Assembly (NCBI GenBank): GCA_036013505.1
Contig: CP107851.1
Coordinates: 9,224,001-9,288,000 of the forward strand
DNA length: 64,000 bases
Source: Streptomyces sp. NBC_00510
Lineage (GTDB): Bacteria > Actinomycetota > Actinomycetes > Streptomycetales > Streptomycetaceae
Reading direction: 5' to 3'
Shown here in pieces: positions 44,160-52,705 of this stretch; position 1 is the stretch's first letter; the number at the start of each line of letters is the position of its first letter. The translations under genes and the position numbers were made by a program. Below the pieces are notes generated by a model. The model was not told the origin of the DNA and did not search any database. It saw nothing but the letters and a program-made list of their open reading frames with translations.

Positions 44160-44857
44160 GCGTCGTCGTCCGCAACCCCCGCCGCGCCGACCGCGCCACC
44201 GCCGACGCCCTCGCCGCGTACGGCGTCGCCACCGTCCACGAGGCCCAGGGGCGCACCGGGCTGCTCTCCCCGGCGCTGCGCCCCGTCTGGCCGGGCGCGC
44301 ACATCGCCGGCACCGCCGTCACCGTCGCCGTGCCGCCGGGCGACAACTGGATGATCCACGTCGCGGTCGAGCAGTGCCGCGACGGCGACGTCCTCGTCGT
44401 CGCCCCCACCTCCCCCTCGGAAGCGGGGTACTTCGGGGACCTGCTCGCCACCTCCGTCGCCGCCCGCGGGGTGCGCGGCGTCGTCATCGACGCCGGCTGC
44501 CGCGACGTCGCCGACCTGCAGCGGATGGGCTTCCCCGTCTGGGCACGGCACATCAGCGCCTTCGGCACCGTCAAGGAGACCCTCGGCGACGTCAACCTCC
44601 CCGTGGTGTGCGCCGGGCAGCACGTCGCCCCGGGAGACGTGATCGTCGCCGACGACGACGGCGTGGTCGTTGTCCCCCGGCTGCGCGCCGCCGACGTGCT
44701 GGCGGCCTCCCGCGCCCGCGAGGAGAAGGAGGCGGGCACCCGCGAACGCTACGCGAACGGCGAACTCGGGCTCGACGTCAACGCCATGCGCGACCGCCTC
44801 GCCCGCAAGGGCCTGACCTACGCCGACGCCGACCAGGAGGCCACCGGTGATCATTGA
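44156..44857 (+). CDS. ligK: 4-carboxy-4-hydroxy-2-oxoadipate aldolase (LigK/RraA family)
   Basis: A 233-residue RraA-like class II pyruvate aldolase. The conserved metal and substrate motif GCRDVADLQ follows VRGVVIDA, and the flanking [20 protein letters not shown] and [15 protein letters not shown] are family hallmarks. It splits 4-carboxy-4-hydroxy-2-oxoadipate into pyruvate and oxaloacetate, the last step of the protocatechuate 4,5- and gallate pathways. The ATG overlaps the dehydrogenase stop by four bases, and its end overlaps ligJ by 11, so these three are tightly coupled. Distinct RraA relatives with other substrates exist, but adjacency to ligJ makes this assignment good. Confidence 0.85.
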   Translation: MSVVVRNPRRADRATADALAAYGVATVHEAQGRTGLLSPALRPVWPGAHIAGTAVTVAVPPGDNWMIHVAVEQCRDGDVLVVAPTSPSEAGYFGDLLATSVAARGVRGVVIDAGCRDVADLQRMGFPVWARHISAFGTVKETLGDVNLPVVCAGQHVAPGDVIVADDDGVVVVPRLRAADVLAASRAREEKEAGTRERYANGELGLDVNAMRDRLARKGLTYADADQEATGDH

Positions 44858-45869
44858 CGTCCACGGCCACTACACCACCGCCCCGCCGCAGCACCAGGCC
44901 TACCGCGACGCCCAGCTCGCCCGGCTCCGCGATCCCGCACTCCCCGTCCCGGCGCCCACCGCCATCAGCGACGACGCCGTCCGGGTGAGCATCGAGAACC
45001 ACCAGCTGAAGCTGCTCCGCGAACGCGGCGCCGACCTCATGCTCCTGTCCCCGAAGGCCTCGGGGATGGAGCACCACGTCCCCGACCCCGCCACCGCCCG
45101 CGACTGGGCCCGCGCGAACAACGACCTCGTCCACCGCGTCACCACCCTCTTCCCCCGGCACTTCGCCGGAGTGTGCCAGCTGCCCCAGACCCCCGGCGGC
45201 CCGCTCGACGACGCCGTCGCCGAGCTGCGCCGCTGCGTCACCGGCCTCGGGTTCGTCGGCTGCAACCTCAACCCCGATCCCTCGGGCGGACACTGGACCT
45301 CACCGCCGCTCACCGACCCGTACTGGTACCCCCTCTACGAGGCCATGACCGAACTGGACGTCCCCGCGATGATCCACGTGTCGGCCTCCTGCAACCCCGC
45401 CTTCCACGCCCTCGGCGCGCACTACCTCAACGCCGACACCTCCGCCTTCATGCAGTTCGTGGAGGGAGACCTCTTCGCCCGCTTCCCCGCGCTGCGCTTC
45501 GTCGTGCCGCACGGCGGCGGCGCCGTCCCATACCACTGGGGCCGCTACCGGGGCCTGGCCGTCCGCCTCGGCCGCCCCGACCCCGCCGAACACGTCATGA
45601 AGAACGTCTGGTTCGACACCTGCGTCTACCACCAGCCCGGCATCGACCTGCTCCACCGGGTCGTGGACACCGGCAACATCCTGTTCGCCTCGGAGATGCT
45701 CGGCGCCGTCCGCGGCGTCGACCCCGCCACCGGCATCGCCTGGGACGACACCAAGCAGTACGTCGACCGGGCCGGCCTCAACGACGAGCAACTGCGCAAG
45801 GTCTACGAGGGCAACGCCCGGCGCGTCTACCCGCGGCTGGACGCCCGGCTCACAGCGGAAGGCAGGTAG
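44847..45869 (+). CDS. ligJ: 4-oxalomesaconate hydratase-like amidohydrolase (LigJ)
   Basis: A 340-residue amidohydrolase-2 family metallo-protein. It starts with the HxH pair in [11 protein letters not shown], has [15 protein letters not shown] and ends with [15 protein letters not shown] and [11 protein letters not shown], all like LigJ, which hydrates 4-oxalomesaconate to 4-carboxy-4-hydroxy-2-oxoadipate. That product is the substrate of the adjacent LigK-like aldolase. GTG start overlapping ligK's stop. The pair defines the lower end of the pathway; the enzymes that make 4-oxalomesaconate are not recognisable by the usual families. Confidence 0.83.
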   Translation: MIIDVHGHYTTAPPQHQAYRDAQLARLRDPALPVPAPTAISDDAVRVSIENHQLKLLRERGADLMLLSPKASGMEHHVPDPATARDWARANNDLVHRVTTLFPRHFAGVCQLPQTPGGPLDDAVAELRRCVTGLGFVGCNLNPDPSGGHWTSPPLTDPYWYPLYEAMTELDVPAMIHVSASCNPAFHALGAHYLNADTSAFMQFVEGDLFARFPALRFVVPHGGGAVPYHWGRYRGLAVRLGRPDPAEHVMKNVWFDTCVYHQPGIDLLHRVVDTGNILFASEMLGAVRGVDPATGIAWDDTKQYVDRAGLNDEQLRKVYEGNARRVYPRLDARLTAEGR

Positions 45870-45877
45870 CCCGCACC

Positions 45878-46876
45878 ATGACCCGACTGCACCTCACCTT
45901 CGCCTGCGGCGACTACGACCGCACCCGCGCCCTGGAGGAGGGCACGATCCGCCCCGACGGCATCGACCTGACCTACCTGCGGCTGCCCGTGGAGGAGACC
46001 TTCTTCCGGATGATGCGGCACCGCGAGTTCGAGGTCGCCGAGATGTCGCTCTCCTCGTACGTCCTGTCCCTCGGCGACGGCACCGAGCCCTCGCCCTTCG
46101 TGGCCCTGCCGGTCTTCACCTCCCGCATGTTCCGGCACGGTGCGCTGTACTGCCACGCCGACTCCGGCATCACCGGCCCCGAGGACCTGCGCGGCAAGCG
46201 CGTCGGCACCCCCGAGTTCCAGCTCACCGCCTGCGTGTGGATGCGCGGCATCCTCGCCGACCGGCACGGCGTGCCCTTCGACTCCGTCACCTACGTCACG
46301 GGCGGCCAGGAGACCCCCGGCCGCGTCGAGAAGGCCGCGGTCGACCTCCCCGGCACGGTGCGGGTCGAGCGCGTCGCGCAGGGCCGTACCCTCTCCGAAC
46401 TCCTCGCCGCCGGGGAGATCGACGCCCTGTGCACGCCCCGCGTCCCCGGTCCCTTCAGCGCCGGAGACCCCCGGGTGCGCCGTGTCTTCCCCGACGTCGT
46501 CACCGCCGAGAAGGAGTACCACGCGGCCACGGGGATCTTCCCGATCATGCACGTGGTCGTCGTCCGCCGCGACGTGTACGACCGCCACCCCTGGGTCGCC
46601 CAGTCCCTCCACAAGGCGCTGCTCGCCGCCAAGGACGCCGCGTACGCCACCCTCTACGACACCTCGGCGCTGCGCTTCATGCTGCCCTGGCTCACCCCGC
46701 AACTGGAGGAGGCCAGAGCCCTGTTGGGCCGCGACTACTGGTCGTACGGGCTCGGCGCCAACCGCGACACCCTGGCCACCTTCCTGCGCTACCACCACGA
46801 GCAGGGCCTCTCCCGCCGCCGCTGGACCCCGGAGGAGCTCTTCGCCCCGGAGTCGCTGGAGGCGGCGGTCATCTGA
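45878..46876 (+). CDS. 4,5-dihydroxyphthalate-decarboxylase-like protein B
   Basis: A 332-residue paralogue of protein A with the same fold and no signal peptide: TFFRMMRHREFEVAEMSLSS, EDLRGKRVGTPEFQLTACVW, GRTLSELLAAGEIDALCTPR and FPIMHVVVVRRDVYDRHPWV. It lies nine bases after ligJ at the end of the dehydrogenase-ligK-ligJ operon, so it is part of the same pathway. Having two such proteins suggests two different carboxylated substrates, or that one has a different activity. Confidence 0.84.
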   Translation: MTRLHLTFACGDYDRTRALEEGTIRPDGIDLTYLRLPVEETFFRMMRHREFEVAEMSLSSYVLSLGDGTEPSPFVALPVFTSRMFRHGALYCHADSGITGPEDLRGKRVGTPEFQLTACVWMRGILADRHGVPFDSVTYVTGGQETPGRVEKAAVDLPGTVRVERVAQGRTLSELLAAGEIDALCTPRVPGPFSAGDPRVRRVFPDVVTAEKEYHAATGIFPIMHVVVVRRDVYDRHPWVAQSLHKALLAAKDAAYATLYDTSALRFMLPWLTPQLEEARALLGRDYWSYGLGANRDTLATFLRYHHEQGLSRRRWTPEELFAPESLEAAVI

Positions 46877-47103
46877 GGGTGGGGTCCAGGTCCGTGAGCA
46901 GGCGCGCCACGTCCAGTCCCGCGGTGAGGTACTCCACGAAGGTCCCGTTGTTCGTCCGGTTCCCCCGACCTCCCTCGTCCGGGCGGAGGTTCCCTTTTCC
47001 GGAACCGGCTGCATGAACCCGCCTCACCCGGGAACCCGAGCAGTACGGCCGCGCCGCGACCACACCCCCCCTGGTCGCCGGCGCGGCCTTCACGCGTGGC
47101 GGA

Positions 47104-48990
47104 TCAGCCCGCCGCCTGGAAGGCGCGGCCCGCGGGGGTCGTGTGGGTGCCGTCGGTGAACAGGCCGCTGCTGGGTTTGGCCGGGTCGGCGCCGAGGCCG
47201 AACCAGGCGTAGCGCTGTACGTAGGGGAGCGCCTCCAGGGCCTTGGTGGAGGCGGTGACGAAGGCGGCCTGCTGGTCCGGGGTGGGGAAACGGGTGCCGT
47301 GGGAGAAGTCGATCAGGGCGTACTCGGTCAGCCAGATCGGCTTGTGGTAGCGCTGGTGGACCGCCTCCAGATACGACGTCAGCTGCGACACGGCCTCCGC
47401 GGAGCGGAAGTCGCCGCCGTACCAGTGCAGGGTGACGAAGTCGACGCGGTAGCCCTTGGCAGCGGCGCCCGACATGAAGCGGTCGAGCCAGCCGCCGGGG
47501 GTGGCGCCGTTGGTTGCGACGGCCGGGCTGCCCAGGATCCGGCCGGCGTCCATCAGCCGCGGCCACACGGTCAGGGCCTGCTCCACCGACATGTTCGACT
47601 GCTGGGCCATGTCGGGCTCGTTGAAGCCGAGCAGGTACGGGCCCTGCGCCTTCGCCTGGGCCAGGGAGTCCGCGGTGACGGAGGCGGGCCCCCAGATCAT
47701 GGGAACGAAGCGGCCCGACGGGGGCGAGGCGACGTCCTGGTGGCCCGTTGACCAGGTGTAGTACCAGCTCGCACCGGACGAGGCGAGGGCCTTGCCCACG
47801 CCCGGGAAGGTCCACACGCCGACGCCCTTCTTGCCGGACGAGGCGACCCGCACCGCGGGTGCCTGCCGGGTCGGCTTCGGTGACGGGGCCTTCTTCGTGG
47901 GCTTCTTGGAGGGGCTCGGCGAGGGCGACGGGCTGGGGGAGCGGGGCGAGGCCGTGGCCGTCGCCGGGGCGGAGGCCGCCGGGAGCGCGTCCGCCTGCGG
48001 CGCCGGCGACGGACCGGTCAGGAGCCGGGTGGCGACCAGCGCCGCGGCCACCACCGCCGCGACGGCCGCCCCGCCGAGGACGGGGGTCCGCAGCCCGCGC
48101 GACGCGGCCCGGCCGGTGGCCCGGTGGGCGCCGCGCGCGGCCGGACGGGGCACCGGTGCCGGCCCGGTCCCGGCCTGCCCGGTCACCGCGGCGACCATCC
48201 GCCCCGGGTCCAGCGCCGGCGGCACCGCGAGCAGTGGCAGCCCACTGAGCAGCCGGTCCATGGGGAGCAGCCCCTCCTCCATCCCGCCGCAGACACCGCA
48301 CCCGCGGATGTGCCGGGCGAACCGCTTGCGCCACAGCGGGCTCGGCACGCCGTCCCAGGTCGCGGCCGTCGCCCGCAACTCGCCGCAGCCGGGCGCCGCG
48401 GCCAGCGCCCGGACGACCACGCGGGAGGCCTCCATCTGCTTCTTCATGCGCTGCACCCGTACCGCCGCGTGCCGGTCCGACAGGCCGAGCGCGGCGGCGA
48501 GGTCGGCCCGGTCCAGTTCCCCGGTCTCCTCCAGCCACCACAGCGACAGCAGCTCCCGGTCGTCCTCGTCCAGCCACCGGGTGGCCTCGGCGACCTCACG
48601 GCGCTGCTCGGTGAGCCCGAGGCGCAGGATCGTCAGCCCCGCGAAGTCCAGGGCCGGGTCCGGTATGCGCTCGGCGTCCTCCAGGCCGGCGCTGCGGTGC
48701 CGGGCCACGGCACGGTCCCGCTCACGGTCGCGGACCTGCCGGATCGTGATCGCCACCATCCAGGACCGGAACGCCGCCGGGTCCCGCAGCTCCGACAGCC
48801 CCCGCACCATGCGCAACAGCGTCTCCTGTACGACGTCGTCGACGTCGGCATGGCCGTCCAGCGCCCGTCCGACGATGTTGTAGACCAGCGGCAGGCACTC
48901 CGCCACCAGCCGGTCGAGGGCCTGCCGATCGCCCGAGCGTGCCCCCACCACCACCCCGGCGCCGGGTCCGCTCCGGTGCGTCTTGCGCAT
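47104..48990 (-). CDS. ECF sigma factor fused to zinc finger, membrane segment and surface glycoside hydrolase
   Basis: A 628-residue single chain. Sigma region 2 spans ~20-95 (RLVAECLPLVYNIVGRALDG, DDVVQETLLRMV) and region 4 ~130-185 (RADLAAALGLSDRHAAVRVQ). A C202, H227-x3-C231-x2-C234 pattern looks like the zinc-binding anti-sigma motif. A membrane helix lies at ~303-323, then a Ser-Pro linker (350-375). Residues ~389-628 form a GH128/Asl1-like glycoside hydrolase with probable catalytic Glu458 (GFNEPD) and Glu556 (WLTEY), outside the membrane. So a cell-surface carbohydrate signal may be relayed within one molecule; release by proteolysis is inference. The thaumatin gene is divergent and a likely target. 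Confidence 0.85.
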   Translation of the reverse strand: MRKTHRSGPGAGVVVGARSGDRQALDRLVAECLPLVYNIVGRALDGHADVDDVVQETLLRMVRGLSELRDPAAFRSWMVAITIRQVRDRERDRAVARHRSAGLEDAERIPDPALDFAGLTILRLGLTEQRREVAEATRWLDEDDRELLSLWWLEETGELDRADLAAALGLSDRHAAVRVQRMKKQMEASRVVVRALAAAPGCGELRATAATWDGVPSPLWRKRFARHIRGCGVCGGMEEGLLPMDRLLSGLPLLAVPPALDPGRMVAAVTGQAGTGPAPVPRPAARGAHRATGRAASRGLRTPVLGGAAVAAVVAAALVATRLLTGPSPAPQADALPAASAPATATASPRSPSPSPSPSPSKKPTKKAPSPKPTRQAPAVRVASSGKKGVGVWTFPGVGKALASSGASWYYTWSTGHQDVASPPSGRFVPMIWGPASVTADSLAQAKAQGPYLLGFNEPDMAQQSNMSVEQALTVWPRLMDAGRILGSPAVATNGATPGGWLDRFMSGAAAKGYRVDFVTLHWYGGDFRSAEAVSQLTSYLEAVHQRYHKPIWLTEYALIDFSHGTRFPTPDQQAAFVTASTKALEALPYVQRYAWFGLGADPAKPSSGLFTDGTHTTPAGRAFQAAG

Positions 48991-49089
48991 GTTGGCCCCA
49001 CTCTTCCCTACTTGGTCTCGCTGTCCACTACCGCGCGGCCGCCCGGCGGCCGCGATGCCTCCACGTAGAGGAGACGGGCCGCGCGCGCC

Positions 49090-49137
49090 CGGACAACACA
49101 AATCCCGCAGGGTCCGTCAGCGGATTTGTGTTGTCCG
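49090..49137. repeat. Perfect 16-bp inverted repeat between sigma factor and thaumatin genes
   Basis: CGGACAACACAAATCC (49090-49105) and GGATTTGTGTTGTCCG (49122-49137), separated by 16 bases. Much more AT-rich than its surroundings. It lies 65 bases before the thaumatin start and 100 bases from the sigma-gene start, with no gene ending nearby, so a regulatory palindrome or structured leader is more likely than a terminator. Confidence 0.75.
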
Positions 49138-49201
49138 CCGGTGGCTCCGGCGGTCCCCGATACGTGCGTACGCACCAGGCGAGGACGAGGAAGGCACAAG
49201 A

Positions 49202-50218
49202 ATGGCACGACACAGCCGGCACGGAACCGGATCCAGGACCGGGCGCGGACGGTGGGCGGCCGTCGCGGTGCTCGCGGCGGCCGGGATCGTCGTCACGGCG
49301 CTGATCGCCGGGGGCACGCTGTCACCGTTCCGGCCCGGCGGGGCGACGGCCGAAGGTGGGCGCGGAGCCACCACGGCCCATGGCACGTCCGCCGCCCCGT
49401 CACGCGGGACGCGTCCGTCCGCGTCGCCCTCGCCCTCGGCCACGCTCCCCTCACGGAGCGCCCGTCCTTCGGGAACGCCCGGCCCTACGGCCGGTACCGC
49501 CACGAAGGCCCCCGGGACGCGACGGACGCCCGCCGCCACCGCCCCGCCCGGCACACGGCTGATCACCCTGGTCAACCGCACGCAGGAAACGGTCTGGGCG
49601 GTCGTCACCGACTCGCCGGCCTACCCACGGGGACGCCGGCTCGCCCCCCGGCAGGGCACCTCGCTCACGGTGCCGGACGGCTGGGGCGGCCGCATCTGGG
49701 GCCGGACGGGATGCGACTCCACGGCAGCGGGGCCCTGCCGTACCGGGGACTGCACATCCGTGTGCACCGGGCCCAACCCGCCCACCACGCTGGGGGAGTT
49801 CAGCTTCGACGCCTACGCGGGGATGGACTTCTACGACGTCAGCATGGTCGACGGCGCCAACCTGCCGATGTACATCAACATCTCCCACACCACCACCCGC
49901 GACCCGGTCAGCCCCGACGGCTGCTACCGCGGGGCGTGCACCGAGCCGGTCGACTGCCCGGCCGCCATGCAGGCGAAGGCCGGCGGGCAGGTGATCGGCT
50001 GCAAGCCGCCCTGCGCGGCCTTCGGCGGCGACGTCTACTGCTGCCGCGGTGCCTGGGCGGGCCGCGAGCACTGCGTGCCGTCGAAGTGGCCCGTCGACTA
50101 CACCCGGGTCTTCAAGGACGCCGCGCCGTACGCGTACTCGTACGCCTACGACGACGCGGCGACCATGGCGTGCAAGGGCAGGTGCGACTACCGGGTGACC
50201 TTCGGCACCACGGGGTAG
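49202..50218 (+). CDS. Thaumatin-family secreted protein
   Basis: A 338-residue protein with an N-terminal membrane/signal helix (VAVLAAAGIVVTALIAGG), a ~70-residue Thr/Pro/Ser/Gly-rich linker, and a C-terminal thaumatin-like domain from ~residue 120 with many conserved cysteines (WGRTGCD, CRTGDCTSVC, CYRGACTEPVDCP, CKPPC, YCCRG, ACKGRCDY) and the TLGEFSFDAYAGMDFYDVSM acidic cleft region. Plant and fungal relatives bind or cut beta-1,3-glucans. It is divergent from the sigma factor with the glycoside-hydrolase sensor, so both may respond to fungal or plant glucan; that is inference. Confidence 0.88.
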   Translation: MARHSRHGTGSRTGRGRWAAVAVLAAAGIVVTALIAGGTLSPFRPGGATAEGGRGATTAHGTSAAPSRGTRPSASPSPSATLPSRSARPSGTPGPTAGTATKAPGTRRTPAATAPPGTRLITLVNRTQETVWAVVTDSPAYPRGRRLAPRQGTSLTVPDGWGGRIWGRTGCDSTAAGPCRTGDCTSVCTGPNPPTTLGEFSFDAYAGMDFYDVSMVDGANLPMYINISHTTTRDPVSPDGCYRGACTEPVDCPAAMQAKAGGQVIGCKPPCAAFGGDVYCCRGAWAGREHCVPSKWPVDYTRVFKDAAPYAYSYAYDDAATMACKGRCDYRVTFGTTG

Positions 50219-50229
50219 CCCGCGCCGCG

Positions 50230-50463
50230 CTATGCGGCGTCGAGGGCACGGCGCAGCTCGGTGAGGCCGTCCGGGCTGCCCGGGTCCTCCCGGAGCCGGG
50301 CGTGCGGCACCTGGGGTACGGCCTTGAGCGGGACGGTGACCACGACCCGGTCGCCCGCCCCGGCCGCCGCCTCGGCACGGGCGCGCGTGCCTTCCGGCCA
50401 GGAACCCTGTCGACCGGTGCCGGGCCCTTCAGAGGTACGGCCGTACGTGACGCGGACGGCGCG
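50230..50463 (-). pseudogene. Possible 3' gene remnant
   Basis: On the minus strand there is a reading frame continuing without a start right after the reductase stop, ending in TAG at 50230. Its last part reads like coding sequence (GDRVVVTVPLKAVPQVPHAR, then GSPDGLTELRRALDAA). No start codon or family is recognisable; it may be the tail of a decayed gene. Confidence 0.35.
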
Positions 50464-51732
50464 TCAGGCGGACTTCAGCACCTCGGGAGGCGCGGTGATC
50501 AGCGACTTGAGCGGTGTCCCGGTGTCCTCGGCCCGGGACGGGGGGATGGTCGCGTCCTGCGAGAGCGCCTTGCGCACCGCCATGTAGTCGGCCGGGCTGT
50601 TGACCGCGTCGGCCGCCAGCAGCCGGCCGCGCCGGTAGTAGAGGACCGAGAAGCGTTCGCTACCGGGCTCGCCCCGCAGCACGTGCGTGTCGTATCCGGT
50701 GGAGAGCCCGGCGATCTGCAGTTTGAGGTCGCCTTGGTGGGACCAGAACCACGGCACGCTCCTGGTCTCCCGCGGCCTGCCGAGCAGCGTGGAGGCGGCC
50801 ACGGTCGCCTGCGCGACCGCGTTCTGCACGGACTCCAGGCGGACCCTGCCCTCGCCGGTCGTCGGGTGGGGCTGGACGGTGCAGTCCCCGGCGGCGGCCA
50901 CCAGCGGTTCGCTGGTGCGGGCGTGGGCGTCGACCAGGATGCCGTTGTCGCACTCCAGGCCCAACTGCTCGGCGAGTTCGGTACGGGGGACGACGCCGAC
51001 GCCGACGAGGACGAGGTCGGCCGGCACGCGGGTGCCGTCGGCCAGGAGCACCGCGCCGACCTTGCCGTCGGCCCCCTCGAACGCGGACACCGCGCGGGAG
51101 AGCAGGACGTCCGTGCCGCGGCGCAGATGGGCCTGCCGGTAGAACTCCGAGACGACCGGCGCCACGGCGCGGGGGATGAGCCGTGGTGCCGCCTCGACGA
51201 CGGTCACGTCCCTGCCGAGCGCCCGGGCCACCGCCGCGGCCTCCAGGCCGATGAAGCCCCCGCCGACGATGACGACCCGCGACGCCGTGCCGAGCCGTGA
51301 CCGCAGGGCCGACGCGTCGTCACGGTCGCGCAGGTAGCAGATCCCGCCGAGCCCGGAGCCCGGCACCGTCAGCCGGCGCGGGCTCGACCCCACGGTGAGG
51401 GCCAGCCGGCCGAAGCGCAGCGTGCGCCCGTTCGCGGTGACCGCGGTGCCCGATCCCGGACGGTCCCCGGCGGCCAGCGACACCTCAGTGACGCGCTCGC
51501 CGCTCACGAGGTCGATGCCCGCGTCGGCGTAGAAGGAGGGCGCACGGAAGGCGAGCGATTCCGGCCCCACCTCCCCGGCGAGGAACTCCTTCGACAGCGG
51601 GGGCCGCTGGTAGGGGGCGTGCTCCTCCTCGCCCACCAGGGTGATGGCTGAGGTGTCGCCCAACTGCCGTAGCGAGACAGCCAATTGGAGACCGGCCTGA
51701 CTCGCGCCCACGATCAGCGTTCCGCTGCCCAC
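50464..51732 (-). CDS. FAD-dependent ferredoxin reductase of the Rieske system
   Basis: About 422 residues. FAD-binding GASQAGLQLAVSLRQLG near the start, NAD-binding VVIVGGGFIGLEAAAVARAL in the middle and the second FAD motif with LVAAAGDCTVQ make it a class like putidaredoxin or rhodocoxin reductase. It should reduce the ferredoxin encoded at 22457, about 28 kb away, and carries the same operator (site G), which ties the two together. GTG at 51732 follows GAGGGG; an ATG at 51762 lies within a few bases of the expected transcript start and could be used as a leaderless start. Confidence 0.9.
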   Translation of the reverse strand: MGSGTLIVGASQAGLQLAVSLRQLGDTSAITLVGEEEHAPYQRPPLSKEFLAGEVGPESLAFRAPSFYADAGIDLVSGERVTEVSLAAGDRPGSGTAVTANGRTLRFGRLALTVGSSPRRLTVPGSGLGGICYLRDRDDASALRSRLGTASRVVIVGGGFIGLEAAAVARALGRDVTVVEAAPRLIPRAVAPVVSEFYRQAHLRRGTDVLLSRAVSAFEGADGKVGAVLLADGTRVPADLVLVGVGVVPRTELAEQLGLECDNGILVDAHARTSEPLVAAAGDCTVQPHPTTGEGRVRLESVQNAVAQATVAASTLLGRPRETRSVPWFWSHQGDLKLQIAGLSTGYDTHVLRGEPGSERFSVLYYRRGRLLAADAVNSPADYMAVRKALSQDATIPPSRAEDTGTPLKSLITAPPEVLKSA

Positions 51733-51762
51733 TGTGGCCCCTCCCGGTTCCCGGTACCGCAT

Positions 51763-51782
51763 TAATGTCAGACCATTATACC
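51763..51782. promoter_or_regulatory. Shared FadR-type operator, site G, over a promoter
   Basis: Minus-strand sequence GGTATAATGGTCTGACATTA just before the reductase. It contains a perfect -10 hexamer TATAAT (51775-51780). The core TGGTCTGACAT matches one arm fully and the other partly. Position over the -10 fits a repressor. Confidence 0.75.
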
Positions 51783-51839
51783 AATAGACGGTCCGCCGTG
51801 GGGTTGTTCGAAGGCGGAGGGGTGGCGGCGTCCCGAGTA

Positions 51840-51858
51840 GCTGCTAAGGTCGAAGCCA
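51840..51858 (+). promoter_or_regulatory. HxlR-linked site upstream of the SDR operon
   Basis: GCTGCTAAGGTCGAAGCCA, 35 bases before the SDR start. It matches 15 of 19 positions with the sequence at 53102-53120 before the HxlR gene. TAAGGT could be a -10. CTGCTA (51841) and TAGCAG (51871-51876) also form an inverted pair. Confidence 0.55.
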
Positions 51859-51892
51859 TAACTTCTGTTCTAGCAGTCACCCGGAGTGCAGT

Positions 51893-52678
51893 GTGAGCGT
51901 CGCCCCGAACGAATCCCTCGCCGGCCGCCGTGCCCTGGTCACCGGAGGCACCAAAGGCGTCGGCGCGGCCATCGCCCGCCGGCTGGCCCAGGCCGGTGCG
52001 ACCGTCCTGGTGACGGCCCGCCGCGAGCCGGCGGACGCCGACCCGAAGACCTTCGTCGCGGCGGACCTGACCACCCCCGAGGGGGCCGCCGCCGTCGTTC
52101 GCGAAGTCATCGACCGCGTGGGCGGGGTGGACGTCCTCGTCAACAACCTCGGCCACTCCGAGGCGCCTGCCGGGGGCTTCGCGGCGCTGGACGAGGACGA
52201 CTGGGCGAAGGAGCTGAACACCAACCTCCTCGCCGCCGTCCGCCTCGACCGCGGACTTCTCCCCGGCATGATCGAGTCCGGTGGGGGCGCCGTCGTCCAC
52301 GTCACCTCGATCCAGCGCCGCATGCCGTTGTGGAACGGCACCCTCGCCTACGCCGCGGCCAAGGCCGCCCTGGCGACCTACAGCAAGGGCCTGGCGAACG
52401 AGGTCGCGCCGCACGGGGTCCGCGTCAACACCGTCTCGCCGGGCTTCGTCCGGACGGCGGCCGCGGACGCCCTCGTCGACCGCATCGCCCGCGAGGCGGG
52501 CATCTCGACCGAGGCCGCCCTCGGTCGCCTGATGGACTCCCTCGGCGGCATCCCCCTCGGACGGCCCAACGAACCCGCGGAGGTCGCCGAGCTGGTGGCC
52601 TTCCTCGTCTCCGACCGCGCGTCGGCCATCGTCGGCGCCGAACACGTCATCGACGGCGGCACCGTCCCCACCCTCTGA
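51893..52678 (+). CDS. Short-chain dehydrogenase/reductase
   Basis: A 261-residue [15 protein letters not shown] for the cofactor, VNNLGHSE (an NNxG variant), and [15 protein letters not shown] for the catalytic Tyr/Lys, closing with [15 protein letters not shown] start with GGAG upstream. It heads a small operon with an NTF2-like gene and is divergent from the ferredoxin reductase, but its control site matches that of the HxlR gene downstream rather than the FadR-type operator. Confidence 0.88.
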   Translation: MSVAPNESLAGRRALVTGGTKGVGAAIARRLAQAGATVLVTARREPADADPKTFVAADLTTPEGAAAVVREVIDRVGGVDVLVNNLGHSEAPAGGFAALDEDDWAKELNTNLLAAVRLDRGLLPGMIESGGGAVVHVTSIQRRMPLWNGTLAYAAAKAALATYSKGLANEVAPHGVRVNTVSPGFVRTAAADALVDRIAREAGISTEAALGRLMDSLGGIPLGRPNEPAEVAELVAFLVSDRASAIVGAEHVIDGGTVPTL

Positions 52679-52705
52679 CCGACCCCCTCCCCTGGAAGGA
52701 CCACG

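Noticed and set aside
46869-47093. Short minus-strand frame ending GTFVEYLTAGLDVARLLTDL-like
   Set aside because: Looks partly coding-like but has no family, no good ribosome site and no neighbour; kept out as a gene.
49035-49053. Two adjacent GCGGCCGC palindromes near the sigma-gene start
   Set aside because: Simple GC-rich sequence expected by chance in this base composition; the 16-bp AT-rich palindrome nearby is far stronger.
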